A stretch of DNA of 64,000 nt from NCBI GenBank assembly GCA_900199555.1, contig FZQZ01000004.1:124001-188000 (forward strand), given 5' to 3'. The notes under the pieces were generated by a model that was not told the DNA's origin, ran no database searches, and saw nothing but the letters and a program-made list of their open reading frames with translations. Positions 1 through 8,584 of the stretch are shown one piece after another (the first letter of the stretch is position 1; each line of letters starts with the position of its first letter). A program made the translations under genes and the position numbers. Source of the DNA: Prevotellaceae bacterium MN60. Lineage in GTDB: Bacteria > Bacteroidota > Bacteroidia > Bacteroidales > Bacteroidaceae.

Positions 1-1032
1 GCCTCTTCTGAGCGTAAGCCCATGAAGAAGTTACCTTATGTGCTTTGTCAGGCTGTTATCGCTATTCTGCTCGTAACAGGTGTCTATACTTTCTGGATGA
101 AAGATGAGAACTTCCACCACGAGTTGGCGATGCAGCATCATATCTCTAAACTAGAGTGGGAGGGTGTGCTCGAAGAGGCTGTCACCCAGAAAGACGAGCC
201 TACCAGAGCTATTGTGATGATGCGCAATCTGGCATTGAGTCGTCTAGGACGTCAGGGTAACGAGATGTTCTTGTATAAGAATGGGTCTAAAGCCTATGCC
301 GCACCTTTCGGTATGCGCCTGATGCTGGTATCCGGACCTTTAATCTATTACCAGTATGGTTTGCTGAACTATAGCAATCGTCTGTGTATGGAGATGGGTG
401 TTGAGTTTGGCTTCCGTATCGAGGATTATCAACTGCTTATCAATTGTGCTATTCTTGAAGGCGACCAGCCTCTGGCTCGCAAATATATCGGCTTGCTGAA
501 GCAAACCCTGTTCTATCGTGATTGGGCAGAACAGGCTGAGGCTTTGTTAGGTCATCCCGAACTCATTGCCAAGAATGCCGAGATGGAGCCTATCACCCAC
601 ATGCTCCACTATGACAATTATCTGGGTGGGGACCAAGGTAATATCGAAGGCTTCTTGATGGGCCGTCTGGAGAAGAGCAATTATATTGCCGATCCTATCT
701 TCCAAGAGCAGTGCCTGTTGGCTACCCTTTGGACGAAAGATGTCAATAGATTCTGGCAGCATTTCAGAGTATATGCTCGAATGCACCCCAACGAGCCTAT
801 GCCGCGCTATTATCAGGAGGCCGCCTATCTTTATTGCACCATGATGGAAAGTCCCAATATTGACAATATGCCCTTCGATGCAAGCATCAAGGAATCCTTT
901 GAGCGCTTTGCCACCTCCCTGTCCAGCTATAATGGTCAGGATATAGAAGTGGCTCGTGAGGCATTGGCTCCCTACTTCAGTGATACCTATTATTATGACT
1001 ACTATACCATGAGTAACCTACCTGAATACTAA
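1..1032 (+). CDS. DUF6057 family membrane protein, 5'-truncated by the window edge
   Basis: The reading frame is open from base 1 (A-S-S-E-R-K-P before the first ATG at 22), so this is probably the C-terminal part of a longer protein. One transmembrane helix is visible near the start (LCQAVIAILLVTGVYTFW). It is followed by about 300 residues of soluble, helical, TPR-like sequence ending in a Tyr-rich tail. As I recall the family, DUF6057 proteins have a multi-helix membrane half and a soluble C-terminal half of this type; the function is unknown. The gene lies 12 bp before the propeller lipoprotein on the same strand, so the two are probably co-transcribed. The family call rests on recalled similarity. 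The alternative is a complete 336-residue protein starting at 22. Confidence 0.65.
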   Translation, partial: ASSERKPMKKLPYVLCQAVIAILLVTGVYTFWMKDENFHHELAMQHHISKLEWEGVLEEAVTQKDEPTRAIVMMRNLALSRLGRQGNEMFLYKNGSKAYAAPFGMRLMLVSGPLIYYQYGLLNYSNRLCMEMGVEFGFRIEDYQLLINCAILEGDQPLARKYIGLLKQTLFYRDWAEQAEALLGHPELIAKNAEMEPITHMLHYDNYLGGDQGNIEGFLMGRLEKSNYIADPIFQEQCLLATLWTKDVNRFWQHFRVYARMHPNEPMPRYYQEAAYLYCTMMESPNIDNMPFDASIKESFERFATSLSSYNGQDIEVAREALAPYFSDTYYYDYYTMSNLPEY

Positions 1033-1044
1033 AAAACTACCACT

Positions 1045-2553
1045 ATGAATATCAAGAATATCACATATATCGGTTTCTGCCTGTTGGCGATGGGCTGTGC
1101 GAGTCCTTCCGTTCCTGACTCTTATACGGAGACAGCCCGCCAGCCTAAGATTTATCCCGACTATACCGATGTCACTATTCCTATCAATATCGCTCCGCTC
1201 ACCTTTCAGCTCGATGAGGCTGCCGATGACATGATTGCCCGCTATGCTGTAGGCGATGAAGAGATTATCTGCGAAGGCAAGGCTCAGCCCGATGCCGACG
1301 AGTGGCGCTCATTGGCTGAGAAAGCTAAGGGCAGTGCCATCACTGTAGATGTCTATGCCAACAAGGGCGACCAGTGGACCCACTATAAGCCCTTCCATAT
1401 CTATGTGTCGCCCGATAGCATTGATAGTTATCTGAGTTATCGTCTCATCTTCCCCTCTTTCGTTAGTTACGAGGCGCTGACCATCAATCAGCGTTGTTTG
1501 GAAAACTATGACGAGAGTGTGATATACGATAATATGCTCTGCACTTTCGAGAAAGACGGTCAGTGTATCAACTGCCACAACTATCAGCAGTACAACCCTG
1601 AGCGCATGCAGTTCCATGCTCGTCAGAATCAGGGTGGTACGGTGATTGCCTATGATGGTAAGGTGCGCAAGATAGATATGAAAAACGACTCTATCCTTTC
1701 TGCTGGTGTCTATCCCACCTGGCACCCCACGCTGCCATTAATCGTCTATTCTACTAATAAGACGCTCCAGAGTTTCCATACCGTTGCTCATAATAAGATA
1801 GAGGTGTATGATACGCAGAGCGACCTGATTGCCTATGATGTGGAGCGAAACGAGGTGACCAATATCGAGAACGACTCTACCGAGTTCGAGGTATTCCCCT
1901 TCTGGGCTCCCGATGGTAATACACTCTATTATTGCAGTGCCCATTTCGAGCGTCAGGATACCACCCTCTCTGCAGCTGGTGAGATTACAAAGCGCTCTAA
2001 AGAAATCAAATACAATATCTATAAGAAGTCTTTCAATCCTGAGACGATGACCTTTGGTGCTCGCCAACTCGTGTTTGCTGCCGATAGTCTGGGCAAGAGT
2101 GCCACGCTGCCCCGCATCTCGCCTGACGGACGTTATCTCATGTTTGCCTTGGCAGAGTTTGGCGTGTTCCATATCTGGCACCATGATGCCGACCTCTGGA
2201 TGATTGACCTGCAGACGGGCGAGGCTAGGGCGATAGACGAGATTAACTCGCCTGATACCGAGAGTTATCACTCATGGTCTAGCAATGGTCGATGGGTAGT
2301 TTTTGCCAGTCGTCGCGACGATGGCACCTATACCCGTCCTTTCTTTGCCCATGTCGATAAGGATGGTCATGCCACCAAACCTTTCGAGTTGCCTAGTGCC
2401 GACCCCGACTATCATCGTCAGTTGATGAAGTCGTACAACATCCCTGAGTTTATGCGTGGTCCCGTCACCATCAAGCCACAGCAGTTTGCCGATGTGCTGA
2501 AGGGCGAGGGCGAACCCGTGAAATATGTTCAGCAGCTAAATAATAATCAGTAA
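1045..2553 (+). CDS. TolB/PD40-type beta-propeller lipoprotein with a CxxCH haem motif
   Basis: The N-terminus is a lipoprotein signal ending LLAMGC (Cys18), so the product should be lipid-anchored outside the inner membrane. Propeller-like repeats of the PD40 type fill the C-terminal two thirds (FPFWAPDGNTLYY, ISPDGRYLMFA, WSSNGRWVVFASRRDDG). A C-I-N-C-H motif at about residues 174-178 matches a c-type haem site and lies in the linker before the propeller. Similar proteins are often named TolB-like or cytochrome c biosynthesis-like. The real role is not known. A redox or sensor function is inference. It is followed 3 bp later by a GH97 gene. Confidence 0.75.
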   Translation: MNIKNITYIGFCLLAMGCASPSVPDSYTETARQPKIYPDYTDVTIPINIAPLTFQLDEAADDMIARYAVGDEEIICEGKAQPDADEWRSLAEKAKGSAITVDVYANKGDQWTHYKPFHIYVSPDSIDSYLSYRLIFPSFVSYEALTINQRCLENYDESVIYDNMLCTFEKDGQCINCHNYQQYNPERMQFHARQNQGGTVIAYDGKVRKIDMKNDSILSAGVYPTWHPTLPLIVYSTNKTLQSFHTVAHNKIEVYDTQSDLIAYDVERNEVTNIENDSTEFEVFPFWAPDGNTLYYCSAHFERQDTTLSAAGEITKRSKEIKYNIYKKSFNPETMTFGARQLVFAADSLGKSATLPRISPDGRYLMFALAEFGVFHIWHHDADLWMIDLQTGEARAIDEINSPDTESYHSWSSNGRWVVFASRRDDGTYTRPFFAHVDKDGHATKPFELPSADPDYHRQLMKSYNIPEFMRGPVTIKPQQFADVLKGEGEPVKYVQQLNNNQ

Positions 2554-2556
2554 TAT

Positions 2557-4350
2557 ATGAGACGAATAATCACGATGATGCTCCTGTTGGTAGGAGTAGG
2601 GGCTATGGCCTCAGAGTTAACCTCACCTAATGGCAAACTGTCGGTAACCATCGATGGACAGGTGATGAAGGTTAAATACCAACAGCAACAAGTACTTGAA
2701 ATCACAGAGACAGACCTCATGGCTTCTGATGCTTTTAAGAAGTTAGGTGTAGTCAAGGCCGACTACCAGATGCTTACTGGTAAGCGTAGCCATTGCACCA
2801 ACGAAGCCAACGAATATCGCTGTGGTCATGTGCTGTTGCGCGTTTATAATGATGGTATTGCCTTCCGTAGCGAAGAGCTCTCTTCACTCTCGAAGGCTCC
2901 CTCTACCATCTATCATATTCCCGAAGGATGCAATCGCTGGATGCAGCAGTGGTGCGACTCTTACGAGGGTTTCTTCCCCTTGAGCACTACCTATAAGCAG
3001 AAGCCCGTACCTTCGTATAGTGGCACCTTTAAGTCGTCTGAGGGCTGGAACAATCGTTGGGGCTATCCTGCTTTGCTCGAACCCCAGAAGGGGGTCTTTG
3101 CCCTGATTACCGAGGCCAATATCGAGCGTGGACAGAGTGCTTCATGCCTTTATAACGAGGGTGAAGCGTTCCGTGTAGTTGCCGATGCACAAATCGAAGG
3201 CAAGACTGCCAACCACACTCCTTGGCGCGTAGTGATGGTAGGTAGCCTGAAGAATGTGGTCGAATCCACCTTGGTTACCGATGTCAGCGAACCTAATAAG
3301 ATTGGTGATACCAGTTGGATAAAGCCCGGTGTTGTTTCTTGGATTTATTGGGCATACAATCATGGCTCTAACGACTATAATATTATCAAGAAGTATGTAG
3401 ATATGGCCGTATCGCTGCGTCTGCCCTATGTGCTGATTGATGCCGAATGGGATGAGATGCGTGATGGTAAGACCATTGAGGATGCTGTGTCGTACGCCAA
3501 GTCTAAGGGTGTCAAGCCCCTTGTCTGGTACAACTCTTCTATTGGTTGGGTAGATGGCGCTCCCACTCCTAAGTTCCGTCTCAATAAGCCCGAAGACCGT
3601 GAGAAGGAGTTTGCTTGGTGCGAGAAGATTGGTGTGGCTGGTGTGAAGATTGATTTCTTCTCTGGCGATAATCAGAAAAATATGGAATATTGCATCGACC
3701 TCTTGGAGAGTGCTGCACGCCACCATTTGTTGGTTAATTTCCATGGAGCCACTATCCCTCGTGGTTGGCAGCGCACCTATCCCAACCTGATGTCCACCGA
3801 GGGAGTCTATGGTGCCGAGTGGTATAACAATGTAGCCACCTTTACCGATAAGGCTGCTTGCCACAATGCCACCCTGCCTTTTACTCGTAATATCGTGGGT
3901 CCGATGGACTATACGCCCTGTACTTTTAGTGACTCGCAATATCCCCATATCACCACCCATGGCCATGAGTTGGCACTCACCGTACTCTTTGAGAGTGGCT
4001 TGCAGCATTTGGCTGATCGCCCTGAGAGCTATCTCTCTCAACCTCAAGAGGTAAAAGACTTCCTGTCGGCTCTGCCATCTACGTGGGATGAGACTCGTTT
4101 GATAGCCGGTTATCCAGGTGAATATGTCGTTATGGCTCGTCGCCATGGTGACACCTGGTATCTGGCTGCCATCAATGGCACTAATGAAGAAAAAGAGGTC
4201 ACGCTGAATGTCCCCGCTCGTCGTGTCACATTGTTCACCGATAAGCCTGGTTCTCCTCAGACTTGGTATATCGAAAAACAGAATTTTATGCCAAAAAAGG
4301 TTATTTTACAGCCACGAGGCGGTTTGTGTTACATATGGAAAAATAAGTGA
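2557..4350 (+). CDS. Glycoside hydrolase family 97 (retaining, alpha-galactosidase-like)
   Basis: A secreted or periplasmic enzyme of 597 residues, the normal length for GH97, with a signal peptide (MRRIITMMLLLVGVGAMA). The order is an N-terminal beta-sandwich beginning LTSPNGKLSVTIDG, a (beta/alpha)8 barrel (SWIYWAYNHG, VLIDAEWD, GVKIDFFSGD, STEGVYGAEW) and a C-terminal beta domain. Asp366 in KIDFF sits where retaining GH97 enzymes (BtGH97b type) carry their nucleophile, whereas inverting SusB-type enzymes lack it. Glu415 in STEG is a candidate acid/base. The expected activity is removal of terminal alpha-galactose or a similar alpha-sugar. The start is 3 bp after the upstream stop, so it is probably in the same transcript. 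There is no SusC/SusD pair nearby. Confidence 0.9.
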   Translation: MRRIITMMLLLVGVGAMASELTSPNGKLSVTIDGQVMKVKYQQQQVLEITETDLMASDAFKKLGVVKADYQMLTGKRSHCTNEANEYRCGHVLLRVYNDGIAFRSEELSSLSKAPSTIYHIPEGCNRWMQQWCDSYEGFFPLSTTYKQKPVPSYSGTFKSSEGWNNRWGYPALLEPQKGVFALITEANIERGQSASCLYNEGEAFRVVADAQIEGKTANHTPWRVVMVGSLKNVVESTLVTDVSEPNKIGDTSWIKPGVVSWIYWAYNHGSNDYNIIKKYVDMAVSLRLPYVLIDAEWDEMRDGKTIEDAVSYAKSKGVKPLVWYNSSIGWVDGAPTPKFRLNKPEDREKEFAWCEKIGVAGVKIDFFSGDNQKNMEYCIDLLESAARHHLLVNFHGATIPRGWQRTYPNLMSTEGVYGAEWYNNVATFTDKAACHNATLPFTRNIVGPMDYTPCTFSDSQYPHITTHGHELALTVLFESGLQHLADRPESYLSQPQEVKDFLSALPSTWDETRLIAGYPGEYVVMARRHGDTWYLAAINGTNEEKEVTLNVPARRVTLFTDKPGSPQTWYIEKQNFMPKKVILQPRGGLCYIWKNK

Positions 4351-4384
4351 AACAAATAAGAAAATAAGTTATGAAATTATTCCC

Positions 4385-4392
4385 TATCTTTG
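4385..4392 (+). promoter_or_regulatory. -7 promoter element TATCTTTG before the GH43 gene
   Basis: TATCTTTG matches the Bacteroidota TAnnTTTG element exactly and is followed by GC, as in most units here. It lies inside the longest possible GH43 reading frame (ATG at 4371), so that ATG would be upstream of the transcription start. The -33 element is weak. Confidence 0.55.
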
Positions 4393-4418
4393 CACTCGGT
4401 AACTACACCAACATTTTA

Positions 4419-6053
4419 TTGAAAAGATTTGTTTTAGTAGTAATATTATCATTAGTAGTTTGTTTTGTAACCGTAGAAGCTGCTGGGAAGCGTCTCAGCA
4501 GCTCTAATGGTGCGTTTGTAGAGAACCCTATGCTTTGGGCTGATGTGCCCGATCCCGACATCATTCGAGTAGGCGACGCCTATTATCTGGTAAGTACCAC
4601 CATGCACTTGATGCCTGGTGCACCTATTATGCGCTCTCGCGACTTGAAAAATTGGGAGACCATCGGCTATGTTTACGACCGTCTTACCGACTCTCCTAAG
4701 TATGATTTGCAACAGGGTACTGTCTATGGTCGCGGACAGTGGGCCACCTCGTTGAAGTATCACAATGGTCGCTTTTATGTGCTCTTTGCTCCCAACGAGC
4801 AGGGCGCTATGGGTGATACCTATATTTATAGTGCCGAAGACCCTGCTGGCGAGTGGACCTTGGTGTCACGCATGCGCCACTTCCACGACTGTTCGCTCTT
4901 CTTCGACGACGACAATCGTGTATATGTTATCTATGGTACTGGCGAGATGATGGAGCTCAAGCCCGACCTCTCTGATGTTATCGAAGGCTCACATACACAG
5001 CTCTTCCAGCGCGAGGCCGATGAGACCGGACTGCTTGAGGGCTCTCGTATGATTAAGCACAATGGTCGCTACTACCTGCTGATGATTTCCCACGTCTATG
5101 CCCCTGGTCGCCACCGTCGTGAGGTGTGCTACCGCGCCAACGATATCCACGGACCTTATGAGAAGAAGACTATCCTCGAGTCAGACTTTGGTGGTTTCTC
5201 TTACTTGGCACAGGGTACTATCGTCGATTCTCCTGATGGCGACTGGTATGGTGTGATGTTCCAAGACCGTGGCGGTGTTGGTCGCGTACTGACGCTCAGT
5301 CCCTGTCGCTGGATTGACGGATGGCCTATGCTGGGCGATGAGGATGGTCGTGTGCCTGAGCATGTGCGCCCCCTGATTAGTGGTGAACCCGAGAAACATA
5401 TCATCTGCAGCGACGACTTCTCATCGGCTAAGCTCGGACTACACTGGCAGTGGAACCACAATCCCGTGAATAGCGCATGGTCACTGACCGAGCGTCCAGG
5501 ATGGCTCCGCCTCAAAACCAGTCGCGTGGTGCCCAACATCTATCTGGCTCCTAATACCCTTACGCAGCGCATGCAAGGTCCCACCTGCAGCGCTTATGTA
5601 GTGATAGACTATTCTCACATGAAGGATGGCGACTGCGCTGGCTTTGCTGCTTTCAACAGCGAGACGGGCGCTTTGGCACTTAAGAAGACCGGTAAGATCG
5701 TTACCCTTGAGATGAACGAGCAGAGCGTACAGTTGTCTGCCCGCGACAAGGAGGTGACTAAGGCTGAAGAGAAGATGATTGAGGGCGTTTCTCTCACCAA
5801 GATAGCTCCTCGTGCCACCAAGGTATGGTTGCGCATCGATGGCGACTTCCGCCCAGGACAGCATGGAGGAAAGGATGCTGCCAACTTCTATTATAGTCTC
5901 GATGGTGAGCAGTGGACCAAGATAGGTACCACCGACTATCGTATGCGTTTCGACTGGCAGCGTTTCTTCATGGGTTCTAAGTACTCTATCTTCTGCTTTG
6001 CTACCAAGAAAACTGGTGGCTATATCGATGTAGATTCGTTTGTTATCGAGTAG
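4419..6053 (+). CDS. Glycoside hydrolase family 43 (subfamily 12-like) beta-xylosidase/arabinofuranosidase
   Basis: The N-terminal five-bladed propeller begins PMLWADVPDPDIIRVGD; the Asp in DPDI is the family's catalytic base, and EGSRMI probably carries the acid Glu. After it (about residue 330 on) comes a C-terminal beta-sandwich of the beta-xylosidase type (DDFSSAKLGLHWQWNHNP). Expected substrates are xylo- or arabino-oligosaccharides. I prefer the TTG at 4419, in frame, over the ATG at 4371. The ATG lies before a -7 element at 4385-4392, and the TTG gives a clean signal peptide (M-KRFVLVVILSLVVCFVTVEA). The promoter suggests it can be expressed apart from GH97. If the ATG is used the protein is 560 residues. 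Confidence 0.85.
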   Translation: MKRFVLVVILSLVVCFVTVEAAGKRLSSSNGAFVENPMLWADVPDPDIIRVGDAYYLVSTTMHLMPGAPIMRSRDLKNWETIGYVYDRLTDSPKYDLQQGTVYGRGQWATSLKYHNGRFYVLFAPNEQGAMGDTYIYSAEDPAGEWTLVSRMRHFHDCSLFFDDDNRVYVIYGTGEMMELKPDLSDVIEGSHTQLFQREADETGLLEGSRMIKHNGRYYLLMISHVYAPGRHRREVCYRANDIHGPYEKKTILESDFGGFSYLAQGTIVDSPDGDWYGVMFQDRGGVGRVLTLSPCRWIDGWPMLGDEDGRVPEHVRPLISGEPEKHIICSDDFSSAKLGLHWQWNHNPVNSAWSLTERPGWLRLKTSRVVPNIYLAPNTLTQRMQGPTCSAYVVIDYSHMKDGDCAGFAAFNSETGALALKKTGKIVTLEMNEQSVQLSARDKEVTKAEEKMIEGVSLTKIAPRATKVWLRIDGDFRPGQHGGKDAANFYYSLDGEQWTKIGTTDYRMRFDWQRFFMGSKYSIFCFATKKTGGYIDVDSFVIE

Positions 6054-6066
6054 GATTGAAGGTACG

Positions 6067-6224
6067 GAGCCCCCTCCCATCCTCCCCCCGCTGGGGAGGG
6101 GCTCTACTGCGCTCCGAGTTCCTCCCCAGTGGGGGGAGGCTAGGAGGGGGCTCCCACTCACCCTTCACGTCACTCTAGGCTTCTGAGTTCCTCCCCAGTG
6201 GGGGGAGGCTAGGAGGGGGCTCCC
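6067..6224. repeat. GC-rich REP-like element: two identical 40-bp direct copies plus one inverted copy
   Basis: Copies at 6116-6155 and 6185-6224 are identical over 40 bp (core CCTCCCCAGTGGGGGGAGG, then CTAGGAGGGGGCT). 6067-6104 is a near copy in inverted orientation. Each unit is itself hairpin-forming. A diverged single copy lies at 40563-40598. The setting, just after the GH43 stop, suits a REP-type intergenic element that may also act as a terminator. Confidence 0.8.
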
Positions 6225-6362
6225 CTACAAATCCCCCTTTTTTGTCAACTCTACATTACAATTATTTGCCTGCAAACGGTAGTGGAGAACAATTTTGTGT
6301 ATTTATACACCTTTAAGTCAAAATAGTGGTTCAGTTCTTTTTCGAAACTATTTTCTTTTTAT

Positions 6363-6370
6363 TATCTTTG
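6363..6370 (+). promoter_or_regulatory. -7 promoter element TATCTTTG for the SLC13 transporter
   Basis: Exact TAnnTTTG followed by GCGC, 43 bp before the ATG at 6413. No strong -33 TTTG is seen. Confidence 0.6.
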
Positions 6371-6412
6371 CGCTCGCAAAATTTTAAATAACATAACTAA
6401 CCACTATACCAA

Positions 6413-7918
6413 ATGTTTAATAATTACAAAGGATTTCATCTTGTAGAGGCGTATCACACGATGCGCCAGATGCGTAAGTACCACCCGTCTAATACGACTG
6501 TTCGTGCACTGAAGATTGCACTGATCGCTATCGTAACCCTGTTTCTCTGGAATATTCCGTCCGAGTGGTATGGTATTGAGAATTTGACGGTCATCCAGCA
6601 GCGTGTCATCGCTATCTTCGCTTTTGCCACCTTGATGTGGATACTCGAAGTAGTATCCTCATGGGCCACGTCAATAGCCATCATCGTATTGATGCTGCTC
6701 TTCTGTTCTGACAGTGGTCTCAAACCCATGGTTGATCCGGAGGTAGTAGGCTCTCTGCTTTCACATAAAGGTGTTATGGCCAGCTTTGCCGACCCCGTTA
6801 TCATGCTCTTTATTGGTGGTTTCGTGTTGGCTATCGCTGCCACCAAGACGGGCCTCGATGCCCAGTTGGCACGCGTACTGCTGCGCCCCTTCGGCACCCG
6901 TAGTGAGATGGTGCTGTTAGGCTTCCTGTTGGTTACGGGCCTCTTCTCTATGTTCGTGTCTAACACTGCCACGGCAGCCATGATGCTCACCTTCCTCACC
7001 CCCGTCTTCCGCCAGTTGCCCCCAGAGGGTAAGGGACGTATGGCTTTGGCCATGTCTATCCCCATCGCTGCCAACCTCGGTGGTATCGGTACACCTATTG
7101 GTACCCCTCCCAACAATATCGCACTGAAGTATCTTAACGACCCTGATGGTCTGAATATGAACCTCGGTTTCGGTCAGTGGATGATGTTCATGGTGCCCCT
7201 GGTAGCCATCCTGCTGTTCATCAGCTGGCGCCTGCTGCTCAAGTTCTTCCCCTTCACCCAGAAGCATATCGAGCTGAACATCGAGGGTAGCATGGAGAAG
7301 AATACCCAGTCAACGATTGTTATCGTAACTTTCATTGCCACTGTTCTGCTCTGGCTGTCAGACCAGTTCACAGGAATCAATGCTAACACCGTGGCTATGC
7401 TTCCGTTCTGTGTCTTCGCTTTGACTGGTGTTATCACCAAGCGCGACTTGGAGCAGATTAACTGGAGTGTAATCTGGATGGTAGCCGGTGGTTTCGCCCT
7501 TGGTTACGGCCTTAACGCCTCTGGTCTTGCCGACAATGCCATCGAGAGCATTCCCTTTGGCGAGTTCTCACCCCTGCTCATCCTGCTGCTCGGTGGTGCT
7601 ATCTGCTACATTCTTAGTAACTTCATCAGTAACTCTGCTACGGCAGCCCTGCTTATGCCAATCCTTGCAGTAGTATGTAATGCTATGGGCGACAAGCTTG
7701 CCCCCATCGGTGGCACCTCTACTGTGCTCATCGGTGTAGCCATCGCTGCTTCTAGTGCAATGATTCTGCCTATCTCTACACCTCCTAACGCCCTTGCCTT
7801 CGCAACAGGCTATGTAAATCAAAAGGAAATGGCGAAGATGGGTATCATCATGGGTATCATCTCTATGGTACTGGGCTTCGGCCTTATTTACCTGATGGGT
7901 ACACTCCACGTGATTTAA
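6413..7918 (+). CDS. SLC13 (DASS) family sodium-coupled anion/dicarboxylate transporter
   Basis: A 501-residue inner-membrane protein with about 11 hydrophobic segments. The two Ser-Asn-Thr type motifs that bind sodium and substrate carboxylates in the VcINDY/CitT family are present: SNTATAAMMLTFL in the first half and SNFISNSATAALLMP in the second. The repeat-related GGIGTPIGTPPN and ISTPPNALAFA stretches are also there. The expected substrate is a C4-dicarboxylate such as succinate, or sulfate; the sequence does not decide. It is monocistronic between its own -7 element and an intrinsic terminator at 7949. The N-terminal 45 residues before the first helix are basic and cytosolic. Confidence 0.9.
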   Translation: MFNNYKGFHLVEAYHTMRQMRKYHPSNTTVRALKIALIAIVTLFLWNIPSEWYGIENLTVIQQRVIAIFAFATLMWILEVVSSWATSIAIIVLMLLFCSDSGLKPMVDPEVVGSLLSHKGVMASFADPVIMLFIGGFVLAIAATKTGLDAQLARVLLRPFGTRSEMVLLGFLLVTGLFSMFVSNTATAAMMLTFLTPVFRQLPPEGKGRMALAMSIPIAANLGGIGTPIGTPPNNIALKYLNDPDGLNMNLGFGQWMMFMVPLVAILLFISWRLLLKFFPFTQKHIELNIEGSMEKNTQSTIVIVTFIATVLLWLSDQFTGINANTVAMLPFCVFALTGVITKRDLEQINWSVIWMVAGGFALGYGLNASGLADNAIESIPFGEFSPLLILLLGGAICYILSNFISNSATAALLMPILAVVCNAMGDKLAPIGGTSTVLIGVAIAASSAMILPISTPPNALAFATGYVNQKEMAKMGIIMGIISMVLGFGLIYLMGTLHVI

Positions 7919-7948
7919 TAGTCGGATATTCTATTCCGCTCAATAATA

Positions 7949-7983
7949 AAGAGGATATGCTTATATCGGTATATCCTCTTTTT
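7949..7983 (+). terminator. Intrinsic terminator after the SLC13 gene
   Basis: A 10-bp perfect stem (AAGAGGATAT / ATATCCTCTT), 12-nt loop, then TTT. It lies 30 bp after the stop codon. Confidence 0.8.
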
Positions 7984-8055
7984 GTTTCCTTTCAATCAGA
8001 ACCAGTTTGGTGCACACTTTTGGGCTCTATTTTTCTTGTTGCTGTTTTGCAAATA

Positions 8056-8143
8056 GTTTGACGGCACTTTACGAGGAGTTTGACGGCATAATTCTCGGAG
8101 TTTAACGACATAATTCGAAGGGTTTGACGGCACAATGCAAAGG
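8056..8143 (+). repeat. Four tandem 22-nt repeats (GTTTGACGGCA family)
   Basis: Units at 8056-8077, 8078-8099, 8100-8121 and 8122-8143 are each exactly 22 nt and begin GTTTGACGGCA or GTTTAACGACA, with a looser second half (TAATTCGAGG-like). Three more units of the same family lie at 40391-40456. Both loci are preceded by TTTTGC(A/C)AATA. Confidence 0.85.
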
Positions 8144-8313
8144 TACTGCTTTTCTCGCATACCGCCCAATTTCGGCTATCGATAAGGGCCGATTTTCAGC
8201 ACGGTTTGCACGATTTCGGGCCTTACGTAATTAACGAGGCAGATTTCCGTAATTTTCGAGCCAGATTTATTACGGATACGAGGGAGCGGGATAGTGAACT
8301 AGAACGCGACACG

Positions 8314-8478
8314 ACAACACAACAACACAACAACATTTGCATTTCTCATTTTACAGAGAGAAAATAGAGAACAACTTTTTAATATTATATATTATATATA
8401 ATATATAATATTAAGTATATATACACTATTTATGTTGTTGCAAAACATTTTCGAAATGTTGTTGTGTTGTTGTGTTGT
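8314..8478. repeat. 25-bp perfect inverted repeats enclosing an AT-rich palindrome
   Basis: The left arm 8314-8338 (ACAACACAACAACACAACAA then CATTT) is the exact reverse complement of 8454-8478. The arms are separated by 115 bp that contain a perfect palindrome at 8379-8414. The right side continues with extra GTTGTTGCG words. Confidence 0.85.
8379..8414. repeat. Perfect 36-bp A/T palindrome
   Basis: Made only of A and T, with the half-site TTAATATTATATATTATA. It is perfectly self-complementary over 36 bp and sits near the centre of the larger inverted repeat. Confidence 0.85.
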
Positions 8479-8511
8479 TGCGTTGTTGCGTGAAGCATTC
8501 ATACGGAAAAG

Positions 8512-8584
8512 GTTGACTTCTGTATCCTGTATTCGTTGACGCTATTCTTGAAAAGGTTGACTATTTCCTACTATATTAGTTGAC
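8512..8584 (+). repeat. Four GTTGAC words at 21-23 bp intervals
   Basis: GTTGAC at 8512, 8535, 8556 and 8579, two of them within AAAAGGTTGACT. Spacing is about two helical turns, close to that of the 22-nt repeat array upstream. The words between are not conserved. Confidence 0.5.

Noticed and set aside
3142..4146. Long minus-strand frame of 334 codons
   Set aside because: It is opposite the GH97 catalytic region and has no recognisable domain.
8056..8143. CRISPR array or plasmid replication origin
   Set aside because: The 22-nt units are contiguous without spacers, and no Rep gene adjoins either locus; an iteron-like role stays only a possibility.
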